A stretch of 64,000 nt of DNA from contig NZ_CP043494.1 in assembly GCF_044360475.1 (NCBI RefSeq), forward strand, positions 8,122,001 through 8,186,000, written 5' to 3'. The position numbers and the translations under genes are program-made. Origin of the DNA: Archangium minus. Its GTDB lineage: Bacteria > Myxococcota > Myxococcia > Myxococcales > Myxococcaceae. Below the pieces are notes generated by a model. That model searched no databases, was not told the DNA's origin, and was given only the letters and a program-made list of their open reading frames with translations. Numbering within the stretch: the first letter of the stretch is position 1; every line of letters begins with the position of its first letter. Positions 9,934 to 18,644 of the stretch are shown here, one piece after another.

Positions 9934-10737
9934 CTACTCGGCAAGCTCGCGGATCAGCTGTTCGACCCCACGCGCGGAAGCGTCGTCCACCGGTGACAAG
10001 ACAAACATGCTGAGGCCGTTGCTGTCGTCGACGGAAAACACCGACGCCTCGAACACGAGCTCGCCGACATTCGGTCGGACGAGTCGCCTGTACCTCACAC
10101 CGTGCGTGCTCAGCTCATTCTCGGCCCACAGCCGGCGAAAGTCCGCGCTCGTCTCCATCAACTCGTCGACGAGCGCGGCAACTTCTTCTGAGGCTCCCGC
10201 ACGCTCGATGTCGACGCGAAACGCGGCGAGGCACGTGCGATGCATGTCATCGGCATGCGGCAGGAACGCGGCGGCTTCGGGATGAAAGACCCGGCGCAGC
10301 ATGTTGCGGTCGCGCTCGGGAACCGCGGCGTAATCGCCGATCACCGCCACGGCGGCGCGATTCCACGCGACGATCTGAAACGTCGGCGTCTTCACGAACG
10401 CGGGCACGTGCAGGTTGTCGAGCACGCGCTGCAGCGCCGGCGTGACCTCGGCGGGCGGCGTGTAGCGGCGCGGTGGCGGACGAGCGTGAGCGAGCAGGAA
10501 CAGCATCTCGCGATTCGTGTCGTCGAGCTCGAGTGCGCGAGCGAGGCGTTCGAGCACGTCGTCGGACGGCACGCCGCCGCGACCTTGTTCGAGCCACGTG
10601 TACCAGGTGACGCTCACGCCAGCGCGCGCCGCGACCTCCTCGCGACGAAGTCCGGGAGTGCGACGCCGCTCGGTCGATTCGGGGTGAAGCCGCTCGCGGC
10701 GAGCGCGGAGAAATTCGGGGAGGGTGGTAGTCGCCAT
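9934..10737 (-). CDS. XRE/MmyB-type transcriptional regulator
   Basis: 267 residues starting MATTTLPEFLRARRERL; a longer frame upstream is unlikely because homologues begin at this point. N-terminal helix-turn-helix with the signature RTPGLRREEVAARAGVS and YTWLEQGR, then the MmyB-like ligand-binding domain (PAFVKTPTFQIVAWNRAAVA). This family binds a lipid or similar small ligand. Divergent from a glutathione S-transferase at 10839. The 10-bp palindrome ATACCGGTAT overlaps the start codon and could be an operator. Confidence 0.9.
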   Translation of the reverse strand: MATTTLPEFLRARRERLHPESTERRRTPGLRREEVAARAGVSVTWYTWLEQGRGGVPSDDVLERLARALELDDTNREMLFLLAHARPPPRRYTPPAEVTPALQRVLDNLHVPAFVKTPTFQIVAWNRAAVAVIGDYAAVPERDRNMLRRVFHPEAAAFLPHADDMHRTCLAAFRVDIERAGASEEVAALVDELMETSADFRRLWAENELSTHGVRYRRLVRPNVGELVFEASVFSVDDSNGLSMFVLSPVDDASARGVEQLIRELAE

Positions 10738-10838
10738 ACCGGTATGCGGACACGCATTTTCTAGCTGACTCGCCCAGCTTACAGTTCGCACATGATCAGG
10801 ACAATGCTTCGGGCAAGGGAGTTCAGGACGGAGTCCAT

Positions 10839-11492
10839 ATGCTGACGCTGCATCATCTCGGACGTTCGCAATCGGAGCGGATCGTCTGGCTCTGTGAGGA
10901 GCTCGGGCTCGACTATGAGCTGAAGCGCTATCAGCGCCGGGCCGACAACCGACTGGCCCCGCCGGAATACAAGGCGCTTCATCCGATGGGCACGGCGCCG
11001 ATCCTCACCGACGGCGGCCTCGTCCTCGGGGAATCCGGGGCGATCTGCGAGTATTTGATCCAGACCTATGGCAATGGCCGGCTCGCTGTGAAGCGCGGTG
11101 AACCCGGTTTCACCGACTATCTCTACTGGTTCCACTTCGCCAACGGGACGCTGCAACCCGTCGTCTTGCAGGTGAGGAGTCTGGAGCGCGTCGATCCTTC
11201 GGACAAGAACGCGCCGCTGCAGGCGGCCAAGGACCGGTTCAAGCTGGTCTTCTCGACCTTGGAGAAGCGGCTGGGGGAGGCGCCCTATCTGGCCGGCAAA
11301 GAGTTGACGGCGGCGGATATCATGACCGTGTTCTCGTTGACCACGATGCGGCTGTTCAAGCCGTATGATCTCTCACCCTGGCCAAACATTCTGGCCTATC
11401 TCCAACGCATCGGCGCGCGGCAGGCTTATCGTCGGGCGATGCAGAAGGCCGATCCGGATTTGACGCCGGTATTGGGGGCCGTCCCGGAATAA
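10839..11492 (+). CDS. glutathione S-transferase family protein
   Basis: 217 residues, ATG with GGAG 6 bases upstream. The thioredoxin-like N-domain includes the cis-Pro/GSH-binding strand (MGTAPILTDGGLVLGESGAI: GxAPxL and ESGAI), and an all-alpha C-domain follows (PYLAGKELTAADIM). Cytoplasmic, likely conjugation or reduction of electrophiles. Codon use is slightly less GC-rich than the neighbours. Divergent from the XRE regulator, which may control it. Confidence 0.9.
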   Translation: MLTLHHLGRSQSERIVWLCEELGLDYELKRYQRRADNRLAPPEYKALHPMGTAPILTDGGLVLGESGAICEYLIQTYGNGRLAVKRGEPGFTDYLYWFHFANGTLQPVVLQVRSLERVDPSDKNAPLQAAKDRFKLVFSTLEKRLGEAPYLAGKELTAADIMTVFSLTTMRLFKPYDLSPWPNILAYLQRIGARQAYRRAMQKADPDLTPVLGAVPE

Positions 11493-11507
11493 GCCTATGC
11501 CCTCACC

Positions 11508-12215
11508 CTAGCCCTCTCCCCGTTCTGAGCATTCGCCACAGCTCTCCTGGAGGACCTCGAACGCGCGCCGGTAGTACTCCGCGCGCCGGGCCATCCCGTT
11601 GTAGCCCCCGTTGATACGGCGGGTGATTTCACGGAAGTCCCCGACGTCCGCCAGACGGTTGAGGTCGCGGCTGTACCAGTACCAGGCCGCGACCCGGAAG
11701 CCCACCTCCGCCTCCGCGACGCGTGCCGGCTCCCGCTCCAGGTCGATGCCCAGGGCCCGGCTCGCCGCCCGGTAGTTGGTGCGGCCGGTGATTGGCAGGG
11801 GGCCGCGGGCCTTGTAGCGCACCGGGTCCTCGGGGTGGACGTTGCCCAGGCCCTCGGGTTCCTCGTCCATCAGGTGGGAGACCACGCCCTCGAAGAAGCG
11901 CAGCTCGCCGCTCTCGTGGGCCACCTGTGCGAGGAAGGCCGCCCGGCGCGCCGGGGTGGTGATGTTCGCCTCGGCCATCGCTGCCTCGAGGTGGGGCAGG
12001 AGCTCTGCGGCGTGTGCGGCGGAGAGCCTCGGCATGAGAGCCCGAAGCTCGTGGACCGTGAGGCCCTCCCTCTCCACGCCTGGTTGGAGGGGCTCCATTC
12101 CACGACCGCTCGAGCTGACGTCCCTCCGCCTGATGGCATCCCTGTACAGGGGAGGGAGGAGCTGCAGGTACCGGGGAGTCGGCACGGTGGTTTGTCTCTC
12201 GGACAAGGTCATCAT
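11508..12215 (-). CDS. GH19-type endolysin/chitinase-like protein
   Basis: 235 residues with AAAGGAGGA upstream of the double ATG. The C-terminal ~150 residues match the lysozyme-like GH19 family used by phage and R-type tailocin endolysins: catalytic Glu in QVAHESG, then RGPLPITGRTNYRAASRALG and ITRRINGGYNGMARR. No signal peptide is visible; the N-terminal ~75 residues are a separate helical part. It would cleave peptidoglycan or chitin. There is no phage structural gene nearby, so it is an orphan. Confidence 0.85.
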   Translation of the reverse strand: MMTLSERQTTVPTPRYLQLLPPLYRDAIRRRDVSSSGRGMEPLQPGVEREGLTVHELRALMPRLSAAHAAELLPHLEAAMAEANITTPARRAAFLAQVAHESGELRFFEGVVSHLMDEEPEGLGNVHPEDPVRYKARGPLPITGRTNYRAASRALGIDLEREPARVAEAEVGFRVAAWYWYSRDLNRLADVGDFREITRRINGGYNGMARRAEYYRRAFEVLQESCGECSERGEG

Positions 12216-12415
12216 CTGGCATTCCTCCTTTCCTGACGAGTTCGCGCCCGGTATGGACGCGATAGGTTCCTTCTAGAGGGTGTGGCGAGGGCGGTTTTGT
12301 GAAAGCCCCCTTCCCTGCTGGACATGGAAGGCCACGTTCCGGCTCGAGGACGGGTGCTTCGTACGGTGGCTCGAAGCCCGCTTCGAGCCGGATGATCAAG
12401 TCGTAGCTCCTCGCT

Positions 12416-13855
12416 TCACGTCTGGAAGGCGCGGGTGAGTCTGGCCATCGCCGCGGGGAGCGCCCGGACCTTCAGCCGCCGGCCGGTCTCGTCGTAGGCC
12501 TCGGAGAGGACCCGGGCATGCTCGTACACCTCTCCGATGCGCGCCTGGCGGGCGTAGGGAATCACCAGCTCCGCCTCGACCATCGAGCGCTCGAAGAACT
12601 CGATGATCGTCTGGCGGAGCGCCGCCACGTCCTCCGGTGCGTGAGCCGAGAGGACGAGGGCCTCGGGATGCCGCTGGAGCAGGGCCTCCCGGGCCTCGGG
12701 CGCAAGCCGGTCCGCCTTGTTGAACAACAGCCGGCTCGGAACGCTCTGCGCCCCAATTTCCCGGAGCACCGAGCGGGTGACCTCGAGCTGGGACTCCCAG
12801 GTGGGGTCCGAGCCATCCACCACGTAGAGCAGCAGCGACGCCTCCAGCGCCTCGTCCAGCGTGGAGCGGAACGAGGCCACGAGGTCGTGCGGCAGCTTCT
12901 GGATGAAGCCCACCGTGTCCGAGATCAACACCCGTGGCCGGGTCTCCGGTTGCAGCGCCCGCACCGTGGTGTCGAGCGTGGCGAAGAGCTGATCCGCCAC
13001 CAGCACCTCGCTTCCCGTCAGGGCGCGCATGAGCGAGGACTTACCCGCGTTGGTGTACCCGACCAGCGCCACCCGCAGCTGGTCCCTCCGGGCGTAGCGC
13101 CGGTTCTCCTGATCGTGCTGGATGGCCGCGAGCCCCTCGCGCAGCTCGGCGAGCCGGTCGCGAATCTTGCGGCGATCCAGCTCCACCGCCGAATCACCCG
13201 AGCCCCGGCCCTGTTGCCGTTCGCGGCTCCCCGTCGACTCGCGCAGGCGCGGGGCGAGGTAGTTGAGCCGCGCGATCTCCACCTGCATCTTCGCCTCACG
13301 GCTCCGCGCATGCCGGTGGAAGATGTCCACGATGACGCCCGTGCGGTCGTACACCTGTGCGCCGGTAGCCCTCTCGAGATTGCTCAGCTGGCTGGGCGAG
13401 AGCTCGTGGTCGACCACCACCACCGTGGGCCTCTCCGCGGGTGGCTCCTCGCTGGCCTCGGCCTCCAGCGCCTCCTCGGGGAGCTCGTCGTCGTCCGCGA
13501 TTTCCTCGTCCGCTTCGGCCCCGGTCTCCTGCGCCTCGGCTTCCTGCTCCTCGGCCTCTTCCGCTTCAGCCTCCCAGCGCTCTCGCGCCTTCGACTTCCG
13601 CCCCTTCGCCCCCGAGGGGACGATGCCGCGGCCCCCGGTGAGCCGGGCCAGCTCCGCGAGCTTTCCGCTCCCGAGGACCGTTCCCGCCGCGAGCCTGTCG
13701 CGGCGCTGGCTCACGGTCGCGGCGACTTCGTAGCCGAGCGTGTGCACCAACCGCCCGAGCTCGGCGAGGTCAGCCGCGTGTTCGGTGTCCGAGACACCAG
13801 GGAGCTGCACGCCCACCAGCACGGCGAGCGGGCGCGGGGAAGAGGAGTTCGACAT
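12416..13855 (-). CDS. hflX: ribosome-associated GTPase HflX with acidic insertion
   Basis: 479 residues. Motifs in order: the N-terminal HflX domain (GSGKLAEL, then DHELSPSQLSNLE), a helical linker, and the G domain with GYTNAGKSS (G1), DTVGF (G3), NKAD (G4) and SA (G5). HflX splits or rescues ribosomes under stress. The N-domain is split by roughly 50 acidic residues (rich in E, A and D, e.g. EAEAEEAEEQEAEAQETGAE), absent from the short E. coli form. Single gene. Confidence 0.95.
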   Translation of the reverse strand: MSNSSSPRPLAVLVGVQLPGVSDTEHAADLAELGRLVHTLGYEVAATVSQRRDRLAAGTVLGSGKLAELARLTGGRGIVPSGAKGRKSKARERWEAEAEEAEEQEAEAQETGAEADEEIADDDELPEEALEAEASEEPPAERPTVVVVDHELSPSQLSNLERATGAQVYDRTGVIVDIFHRHARSREAKMQVEIARLNYLAPRLRESTGSRERQQGRGSGDSAVELDRRKIRDRLAELREGLAAIQHDQENRRYARRDQLRVALVGYTNAGKSSLMRALTGSEVLVADQLFATLDTTVRALQPETRPRVLISDTVGFIQKLPHDLVASFRSTLDEALEASLLLYVVDGSDPTWESQLEVTRSVLREIGAQSVPSRLLFNKADRLAPEAREALLQRHPEALVLSAHAPEDVAALRQTIIEFFERSMVEAELVIPYARQARIGEVYEHARVLSEAYDETGRRLKVRALPAAMARLTRAFQT

Positions 13856-13940
13856 GACACCTCTCGTACCACGGCTGGGGCCGCTACCTGGAGTCGCGCT
13901 GGAAGCGCCGGGTGACGCCCAGTGCCAAGCGAGTCACTCG

Positions 13941-13964
13941 TTTCGAGTCGTTTGACACCGTCTC
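13941..13964 (+). repeat. dispersed 24-nt motif, copy 2
   Basis: Begins TTTCGAGTCGTTTGACACC. 21 of 24 positions match the copy at 29149 and 19 of 24 the copy at 2028. It lies between the end of the DUF4832 gene and the start of hflX. Role unknown. Confidence 0.5.
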
Positions 13965-13974
13965 TGGCCCACGG

Positions 13975-15402
13975 TCACTTCGTCACGTCGAAGGAGCCCA
14001 AAGTCAACCAGCCCCCCCAGTCCTGGCCCTGCTTCGCATTGGCGAAGCTGACGGGCTTGCCATTGGTCATCGGATTCACGACCCGCATGAGCAGCTTGTA
14101 GCCGGTGCCCGCGCTCAGCCCGTGGGATGCACTGAAACTCTTCGTGGAGGCCGCGCTTCCAGGCTGGAGCCCGGGCAGGTTCACCTGGGTCGTCCCCAGG
14201 GTCTTCAGCCAGGTGTTGGACGCGTTCAAGACGATGAACTCCAACTTCCAGTCATAATAGAAGGGGGCGACCCCCCGGTTCTCGAGGTTGATGTCCACGG
14301 ACAGCGGGGTGGATGTCGTGGGATTGGGCAGCCGGACCGAGGAGACGAACAGCTCGTAGCCCAGGAGCTTCTGCGCCCGGAGGGCATTGTTCCACTGCGT
14401 GGAGTTCACCGCATTGTTGAACAGCCAGTTGTTGATCAGCCACGTGGCATGCGTGGTCTTGATCGCGGTCTCTTCGTTCTCGGTGGGCGTGCCATAGTAG
14501 TACTCCACCGGATTGGGCCAGCTGTTCCACATCGTGGGCTGCATCTCCGGCCGCTGCTCTCCCCCCATGGGTCGGCGGCGCCAGTTCTCCGTGAGGCCGG
14601 CGCTCTGCATCTTGCTCCAGAAGTGCCAGCTCACGCCTGGCAGCGTCTCATAGGCGAACGAGTCATCGTGGTAGCCGAAGTCATTCTTGTAGGTCGAGCT
14701 GGCCAACGGGTCGCGCACCAGCACGTGAGTCCGGGTGAAGGCGGACTTGTACCGTGCCAGCAGCCGATCCTTGTTCGCCTGGGACATCTCCCAGTTCGGC
14801 TTGCCATCAGACGTGTCCGCGTCCTGCGGGTAGGTGTGCCACTCGCCCCAGTACCCATACAGGCCCGCCGTCACGTAGGCGACCCGCGCATCCCCGTCGA
14901 GGTGTTGGCCGAGCGCGCCGATGAAAGCTTCCAGCGCCTTGATCAGATTGCCGTTATTCCAATCCGGCGCCTTGCTGCTCGAGTTCCCATAGTCTGAGTA
15001 GGACCGCATGGGCAGGCCCTCGTTGATAAGGAACTGGGGCGTGGCCACGGCCCGGCCCGGGTAGTCGAGATAGATGCGAAAGACGATCTGATTTCCCCGG
15101 CTGGCCGCCGCGGCCATCGCACTGTCGAGCTCAGCCCAGTTATACGCGTAGGTCCCCGACGAAGAGTTGCCTCCCGTCATCAGTGAATTCAATGGCAGAT
15201 AATACCACTCCATGCTGTGCGGAAAGCCATGGGTGGCCGCTCCGAACGGAACGAAGCCCTTGAGGGGATTGGACTCGAGCCCCGGTGCATTTCCGTTGTA
15301 GGTCTGGCCTTCCCATGCGCCCGAGGCCGCGGGGGCGGAGGTGGCGGTGGCGAGAGCCACCGAAAGCGTGAGCGCGAGGGCGCGCAGCGGGGGCAGCGAC
15401 AT
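13975..15402 (-). CDS. secreted DUF4832-type protein
   Basis: 475 residues. The ATG at 15402 has GAGGAG 7 bases upstream and is followed by a clear signal peptide ending ATSAPAA; the longer open frame upstream runs through a homopolymer and is rejected. The N-terminal part looks like a TIM-barrel glycosidase-like domain (FRIYLDYPG, GLYGYWGEWHTYP), and the last ~110 residues form a beta-sandwich (DUF4832: ELFVSSVRLPNPTT...NRGVAPFYYDW). Proteins of this type are putative secreted carbohydrate-active enzymes of unknown substrate. A 16-base G/C homopolymer sits in its leader. Confidence 0.85.
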   Translation of the reverse strand: MSLPPLRALALTLSVALATATSAPAASGAWEGQTYNGNAPGLESNPLKGFVPFGAATHGFPHSMEWYYLPLNSLMTGGNSSSGTYAYNWAELDSAMAAAASRGNQIVFRIYLDYPGRAVATPQFLINEGLPMRSYSDYGNSSSKAPDWNNGNLIKALEAFIGALGQHLDGDARVAYVTAGLYGYWGEWHTYPQDADTSDGKPNWEMSQANKDRLLARYKSAFTRTHVLVRDPLASSTYKNDFGYHDDSFAYETLPGVSWHFWSKMQSAGLTENWRRRPMGGEQRPEMQPTMWNSWPNPVEYYYGTPTENEETAIKTTHATWLINNWLFNNAVNSTQWNNALRAQKLLGYELFVSSVRLPNPTTSTPLSVDINLENRGVAPFYYDWKLEFIVLNASNTWLKTLGTTQVNLPGLQPGSAASTKSFSASHGLSAGTGYKLLMRVVNPMTNGKPVSFANAKQGQDWGGWLTLGSFDVTK

Positions 15403-15815
15403 GTCGTTCTCCTCGAAGCAGATGGCGTCGGGGGGGGGGGGGGGGTTGAGGAAGAGTATTCTTCCAGGTCTTGCCTGAATTCCAGCGAAAAACCTTCTCG
15501 GACGGATGCTCGGGTGCGGCAACCGCATACCCGGCCCGAGCACTTCAAGAGGAGCCCGAGGCCATGGAGGGGGTATGCCGCCACGCGTCAGGACTTCCTC
15601 ACAGGCCTTCCAGACCGTCAGGCCCACGCTCAGCCCCAAATAAAAATTTCCAAGAGATCAAACAAACCAATTATGACGTTTTTGCGGAATAAGCGTTTAT
15701 TGTTCGTTTAACCCGGCTGAGCCAGTTCTTGCCTCTGTAGCGGCAAAGGGTTCGAGAAGGTGCGTGGCCTGCACTCGAGGCGACGCGCCGTATCGCGCAA
15801 CTTGAAGGAGGCAAA
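15403..15815. other. divergent promoter region, DUF4832 / astacin genes
   Basis: No gene. Contains the G16 tract at 15430-15445 and a markedly AT-rich patch at about 15640-15710 (GACGTTTTTGCGGAATAAGC) likely to hold the astacin-gene promoter. Confidence 0.5.
15430..15445. repeat. 16-base poly-G tract in the DUF4832 leader
   Basis: Sixteen consecutive G (C on the coding strand) lie 28-43 bases upstream of the DUF4832 start codon, between its ribosome site and promoter. Such tracts change length by slippage; here that would alter leader or promoter spacing rather than the reading frame. A base-calling error in length is also possible. Confidence 0.7.
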
Positions 15816-16952
15816 ATGTTCAACCGTGGAATGCGTCATGCGGCTTTTCTTGCCTTGGGGTTGTTGAGCTCCGCGTGTGGAGATCAAGAGGCGGCAACGG
15901 AGCACGAGCGCGAGTTGGAAAACGACGCCGTGTACAACTCACAGTACCCCAAAGGCCAGTCGTTCCAGGTGCGGTTGGCCGGCCTGAAAGACCCCGTCAC
16001 GGCGGTGCTCAAGGGCGACTACGCCTTTGTCGGCGACCAGGTGATCGGCCAGGTCTCCGGCACGCAGGTGCTCAGCGCGGACAAGCAGGTGCTGTTGGAG
16101 CTGGATGGTGAAGCGCGAGTCAGGGCCATGGGCTCTGGCATCGTCAACGCCAACGGTCAGAAGTGGCCAGGGGGGGTGATTCCGTACGAGATCGATCCCG
16201 CCGCGTCGGCGGCGACGCGTACGGCCTTCGAGGGCGCCAAGGCCGACTACCACGCGAAGACCTCCATCCGCTGGGTGCCTCGGACCAACCAGGCCGATTA
16301 CGTTCGAATCATCACCGGCGACGGGTGTTGGAGCTACGTCGGCAAGATCGGGGGACGGCAGGACTTGTCGCTGGGCAACGGCTGCGGTGTGAACCCCGCC
16401 CGGCACGAGCTCGGCCACGCTGTCGGGTTGGCGCACGAGCAGGTGCGTCAAGACCGCGATAACTGGGTCATCGTCAACGCGGGCGGCAGCCAGAACGCCA
16501 TCGACTGGGGGTCGGCGGGCACGCCCATTGGAGCGTATGACTTCGAGTCGATGATGCACTACCGCAATTACTTCGTGAATGGCCGTTGGGATTACGTTCC
16601 CAAGAATGGCTTTCCGCCGGAGTGGGTTGGCAACGACCGCGTCAACACCTTCACCCCTGGCGACCTCGAGGCCATTCGCGCCATCTACGGCGGCGCGACC
16701 ACCGGAGTCTGCTTCTACTCTGACATCGACTACAAGGGCGAGAGCTTCTGCGCGACCAGCGACAGCTCCTGGGTCGGGACGCAATGGAACGACCGCATCT
16801 CCTCGGTCAAGGTGAGCCCCGGCTTCGAGTTCACCTTGTTCAACGACATCAATTTCGGCGGAAATGGTCTGGGGTGTGGTTGTGATGTCCCCAACCTGGT
16901 GACGCACAACTTCAACGATCGCACCTCTTCGTTCCGGATCAAGCGGAAGTAA
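15816..16952 (+). CDS. astacin-type (M12A) zinc metalloprotease lipoprotein with beta/gamma-crystallin-like tail
   Basis: 378 residues, AAGGAGG 5 bases before the ATG. Signal with a lipobox-like LLSSACG (Cys~21). A propeptide-like stretch precedes the catalytic domain; the zinc site is HELGHAVGLAH (197-207), extended by EQVRQDRD as in astacins, with the Met-turn SMMHY (245-249). The last ~80 residues (CFYSDIDYKGESFCA...NINFGG-like) have the two-repeat pattern of crystallin/inhibitor-I36 folds. Probably an outer-membrane or secreted endopeptidase used in predation. Confidence 0.93.
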   Translation: MFNRGMRHAAFLALGLLSSACGDQEAATEHERELENDAVYNSQYPKGQSFQVRLAGLKDPVTAVLKGDYAFVGDQVIGQVSGTQVLSADKQVLLELDGEARVRAMGSGIVNANGQKWPGGVIPYEIDPAASAATRTAFEGAKADYHAKTSIRWVPRTNQADYVRIITGDGCWSYVGKIGGRQDLSLGNGCGVNPARHELGHAVGLAHEQVRQDRDNWVIVNAGGSQNAIDWGSAGTPIGAYDFESMMHYRNYFVNGRWDYVPKNGFPPEWVGNDRVNTFTPGDLEAIRAIYGGATTGVCFYSDIDYKGESFCATSDSSWVGTQWNDRISSVKVSPGFEFTLFNDINFGGNGLGCGCDVPNLVTHNFNDRTSSFRIKRK

Positions 16953-16970
16953 CGAGACTCCTCGCCCGGG

Positions 16971-16993
16971 CCCGGGCCGCCAGACGGCCCGGG
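16971..16993 (+). terminator. 9-bp GC hairpin after the protease gene
   Basis: CCCGGGCCG, 5-base loop, CGGCCCGGG, 18 bases after the stop. Stable, but lacking a T-run. Confidence 0.4.
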
Positions 16994-17147
16994 GGATTCA
17001 CAGCAGGCGAGGCCGAGGTCTCCGGTCCATAGTGCCAGCGCCTGGGCTCTCCTCCTCCGGCCTCGGCCTCGGCCCCGGCTTGGGGAGCATGAGTTCGACT
17101 CGTTTGTGGCTTTCGGCCAACTTGTCTTTGCAGTAGAGTCATTGTAG

Positions 17148-17666
17148 ATGCCTATTTTCACTAAACCTCGCGATCCTAGATTTATTACCGTTCGTCGTGG
17201 CGGCACCTTGAGCGATGCAAATCACCACCTTCTTGCACTATGGGCTGCCACATGCGCGGAGCATGTACTGCATTTCTTTGAAGAAGCACAACCTGAAGAT
17301 GGGCGGCCGCGCCAGGCAATCGAGCTGGCTCGCGCCTGGACACGAGGCGAGATTACAATGCGCCAAGCCCACAAGGCTGCTTTTGTTGCCAATGCCGCCG
17401 CCAGAGAGGTGTCCGGCGCGGCAAAGCTTGCGGCCTACGCGGCTGGGCAGGCTGTAGCAGTGGCTCACGTGGCAGCGCATGAGTTGGGCGCGGCGGCCTA
17501 TGCGATCAGGGCCGTGCAAGCTGCAGCTCCTGAAGCTAAGCGTGAACAAGCCGGCCGCCGGGAATGCCAATGGCAGCGTAAGCAGCTTCCAGACGAAATC
17601 CGGGAGCTTGTGCTTGACGACCAGCGGCTGCGCAATCATGTGTGCTGGTTTGTATTCGATTGCTGA
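17148..17666 (+). CDS. Imm-5-like immunity protein
   Basis: 172 residues, almost all helical and Ala-rich, with the pattern of the Imm-5 family of polymorphic-toxin immunity proteins: DANHHLLALWAATCAEHVLH, then RPRQAIELARAWTRGEI, AAFVANAAAREV and AYAAGQAVAVAHVAAHELGA. Immunity proteins bind and neutralise a partner toxin in the cytoplasm. No toxin lies beside it, so it is an orphan. The 5' end is less GC-rich than the neighbours (CGATCCTAGATTTATTACC), suggesting transfer. It is followed 10 bases later by a methyltransferase gene. Confidence 0.8.
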   Translation: MPIFTKPRDPRFITVRRGGTLSDANHHLLALWAATCAEHVLHFFEEAQPEDGRPRQAIELARAWTRGEITMRQAHKAAFVANAAAREVSGAAKLAAYAAGQAVAVAHVAAHELGAAAYAIRAVQAAAPEAKREQAGRRECQWQRKQLPDEIRELVLDDQRLRNHVCWFVFDC

Positions 17667-17676
17667 GCGACATAGG

Positions 17677-18561
17677 ATGACGAAGAAAGCAAGTCGAACC
17701 GCGGAGCTGGCAGCGCTGGCCCGGGCATCGATGCACCGCGAGCCAGCGCTGCGGGGGCCCGATCACGTGGCCATCCACTTTCTTTCCGCGCCGCTGAAGC
17801 TGCTCGTTTCATTGGAGCCTCTGCGGCGAAAAGCGCTGAAGCTCTACGCGAAGCTGATGCCGGGGGCGTACGCCCTGGTGGGTGCGCGCACCTGGGCCAT
17901 CGATGATTTCGTCCAGCGGGAGCTGCAAGGCGGCGCACAGCAGGTGGTGGTGCTCGGCGCCGGCTACGACACGCGCGCCTACCGCTTCGCCGAGACGCTG
18001 CGTGCAGCGGCGGCCCGCGTCTTCGAGGTGGACGCGCCGGCCACCTCGCAGCTGAAGCAGGCCAAGGTGAAGCACCTCTTCGGCTCGCTGCCGCCGGAGG
18101 TCGCCTACGTCCAGGTGGACTTCGAGCGGGACTCCCTCGAGGAGCGCCTCACCCAGGCAGGCTATTCGACCTCGGCCAGGACGGCCTTCCTCTGGGAGGG
18201 AGTGACGTACTACCTGCAGCAGTCGGCCGTGGAGCTGGTGCTGCGCTTCGTCCGCGAGCGGTCGGGGCCGGCCAGCGCCATCATCTTCGACCATATCCAC
18301 CGCGGCATCGTGGAGGGCCGCGACACCTCCTTTGGCGCCCAGCAGCAGCGCCGCTACGTGCAGAGCAAGGGCGAGCCCTTCGTCTTTGGCCTGGACCCGG
18401 AGGAACTGCCGGGCTTCCTGGAGCAGCACGGCTTCGGGCTCGAGGAGGTGATAAATGCGGACGCGATGGCAGCACGCTACTTCGCGCAGGCTCCGAAGGA
18501 CTCGGAGCCGCACCGCCTCACCAGCTTCTGCGCCATCGCCGTGGCGCGAGCGAAGGGCTGA
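17677..18561 (+). CDS. class I SAM-dependent methyltransferase (LCMT/TIGR00027 type)
   Basis: 294 residues. I chose the ATG at 17677 because the family starts near here; the frame is open further upstream, inside the preceding gene. The SAM site is VVVLGAGYDTRAYRF, and FEVDAP is the following acidic strand. LWEGVTYYL is the conserved motif of the leucine carboxyl methyltransferase-like family. Members methylate carboxyl or hydroxyl groups of small molecules. Only 10 bases separate it from the Imm-5-like gene, so the two may be co-transcribed. Confidence 0.88.
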   Translation: MTKKASRTAELAALARASMHREPALRGPDHVAIHFLSAPLKLLVSLEPLRRKALKLYAKLMPGAYALVGARTWAIDDFVQRELQGGAQQVVVLGAGYDTRAYRFAETLRAAAARVFEVDAPATSQLKQAKVKHLFGSLPPEVAYVQVDFERDSLEERLTQAGYSTSARTAFLWEGVTYYLQQSAVELVLRFVRERSGPASAIIFDHIHRGIVEGRDTSFGAQQQRRYVQSKGEPFVFGLDPEELPGFLEQHGFGLEEVINADAMAARYFAQAPKDSEPHRLTSFCAIAVARAKG

Positions 18562-18644
18562 GATCCCCAAGGGGCGCGAGGTGCTGTTCGAGCGCTTCAC
18601 GGATGCGGTGCTCAAGTGCGTCATCCCTGCTCCGCGGGTTCGAC

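Noticed and set aside
10735..10744. ATACCGGTAT palindrome as a firm operator of the XRE regulator
   Set aside because: It overlaps the start codon and is a single 10-bp palindrome; too weak to list as a site by itself.
11508..12215. Prophage or tailocin remnant inferred from the GH19-type endolysin
   Set aside because: No holin, tail, capsid or integrase genes nearby; the gene stands alone.
13444..13560. CRISPR or tandem repeat signal from repeated CCTC/GCCTC units
   Set aside because: It is the Glu/Ala codon run of the HflX acidic insertion; no array of repeats and spacers exists anywhere in the window.
12518..13915. 465-codon open frame antisense to hflX
   Set aside because: hflX motifs G1-G5 are unambiguous on the minus strand.
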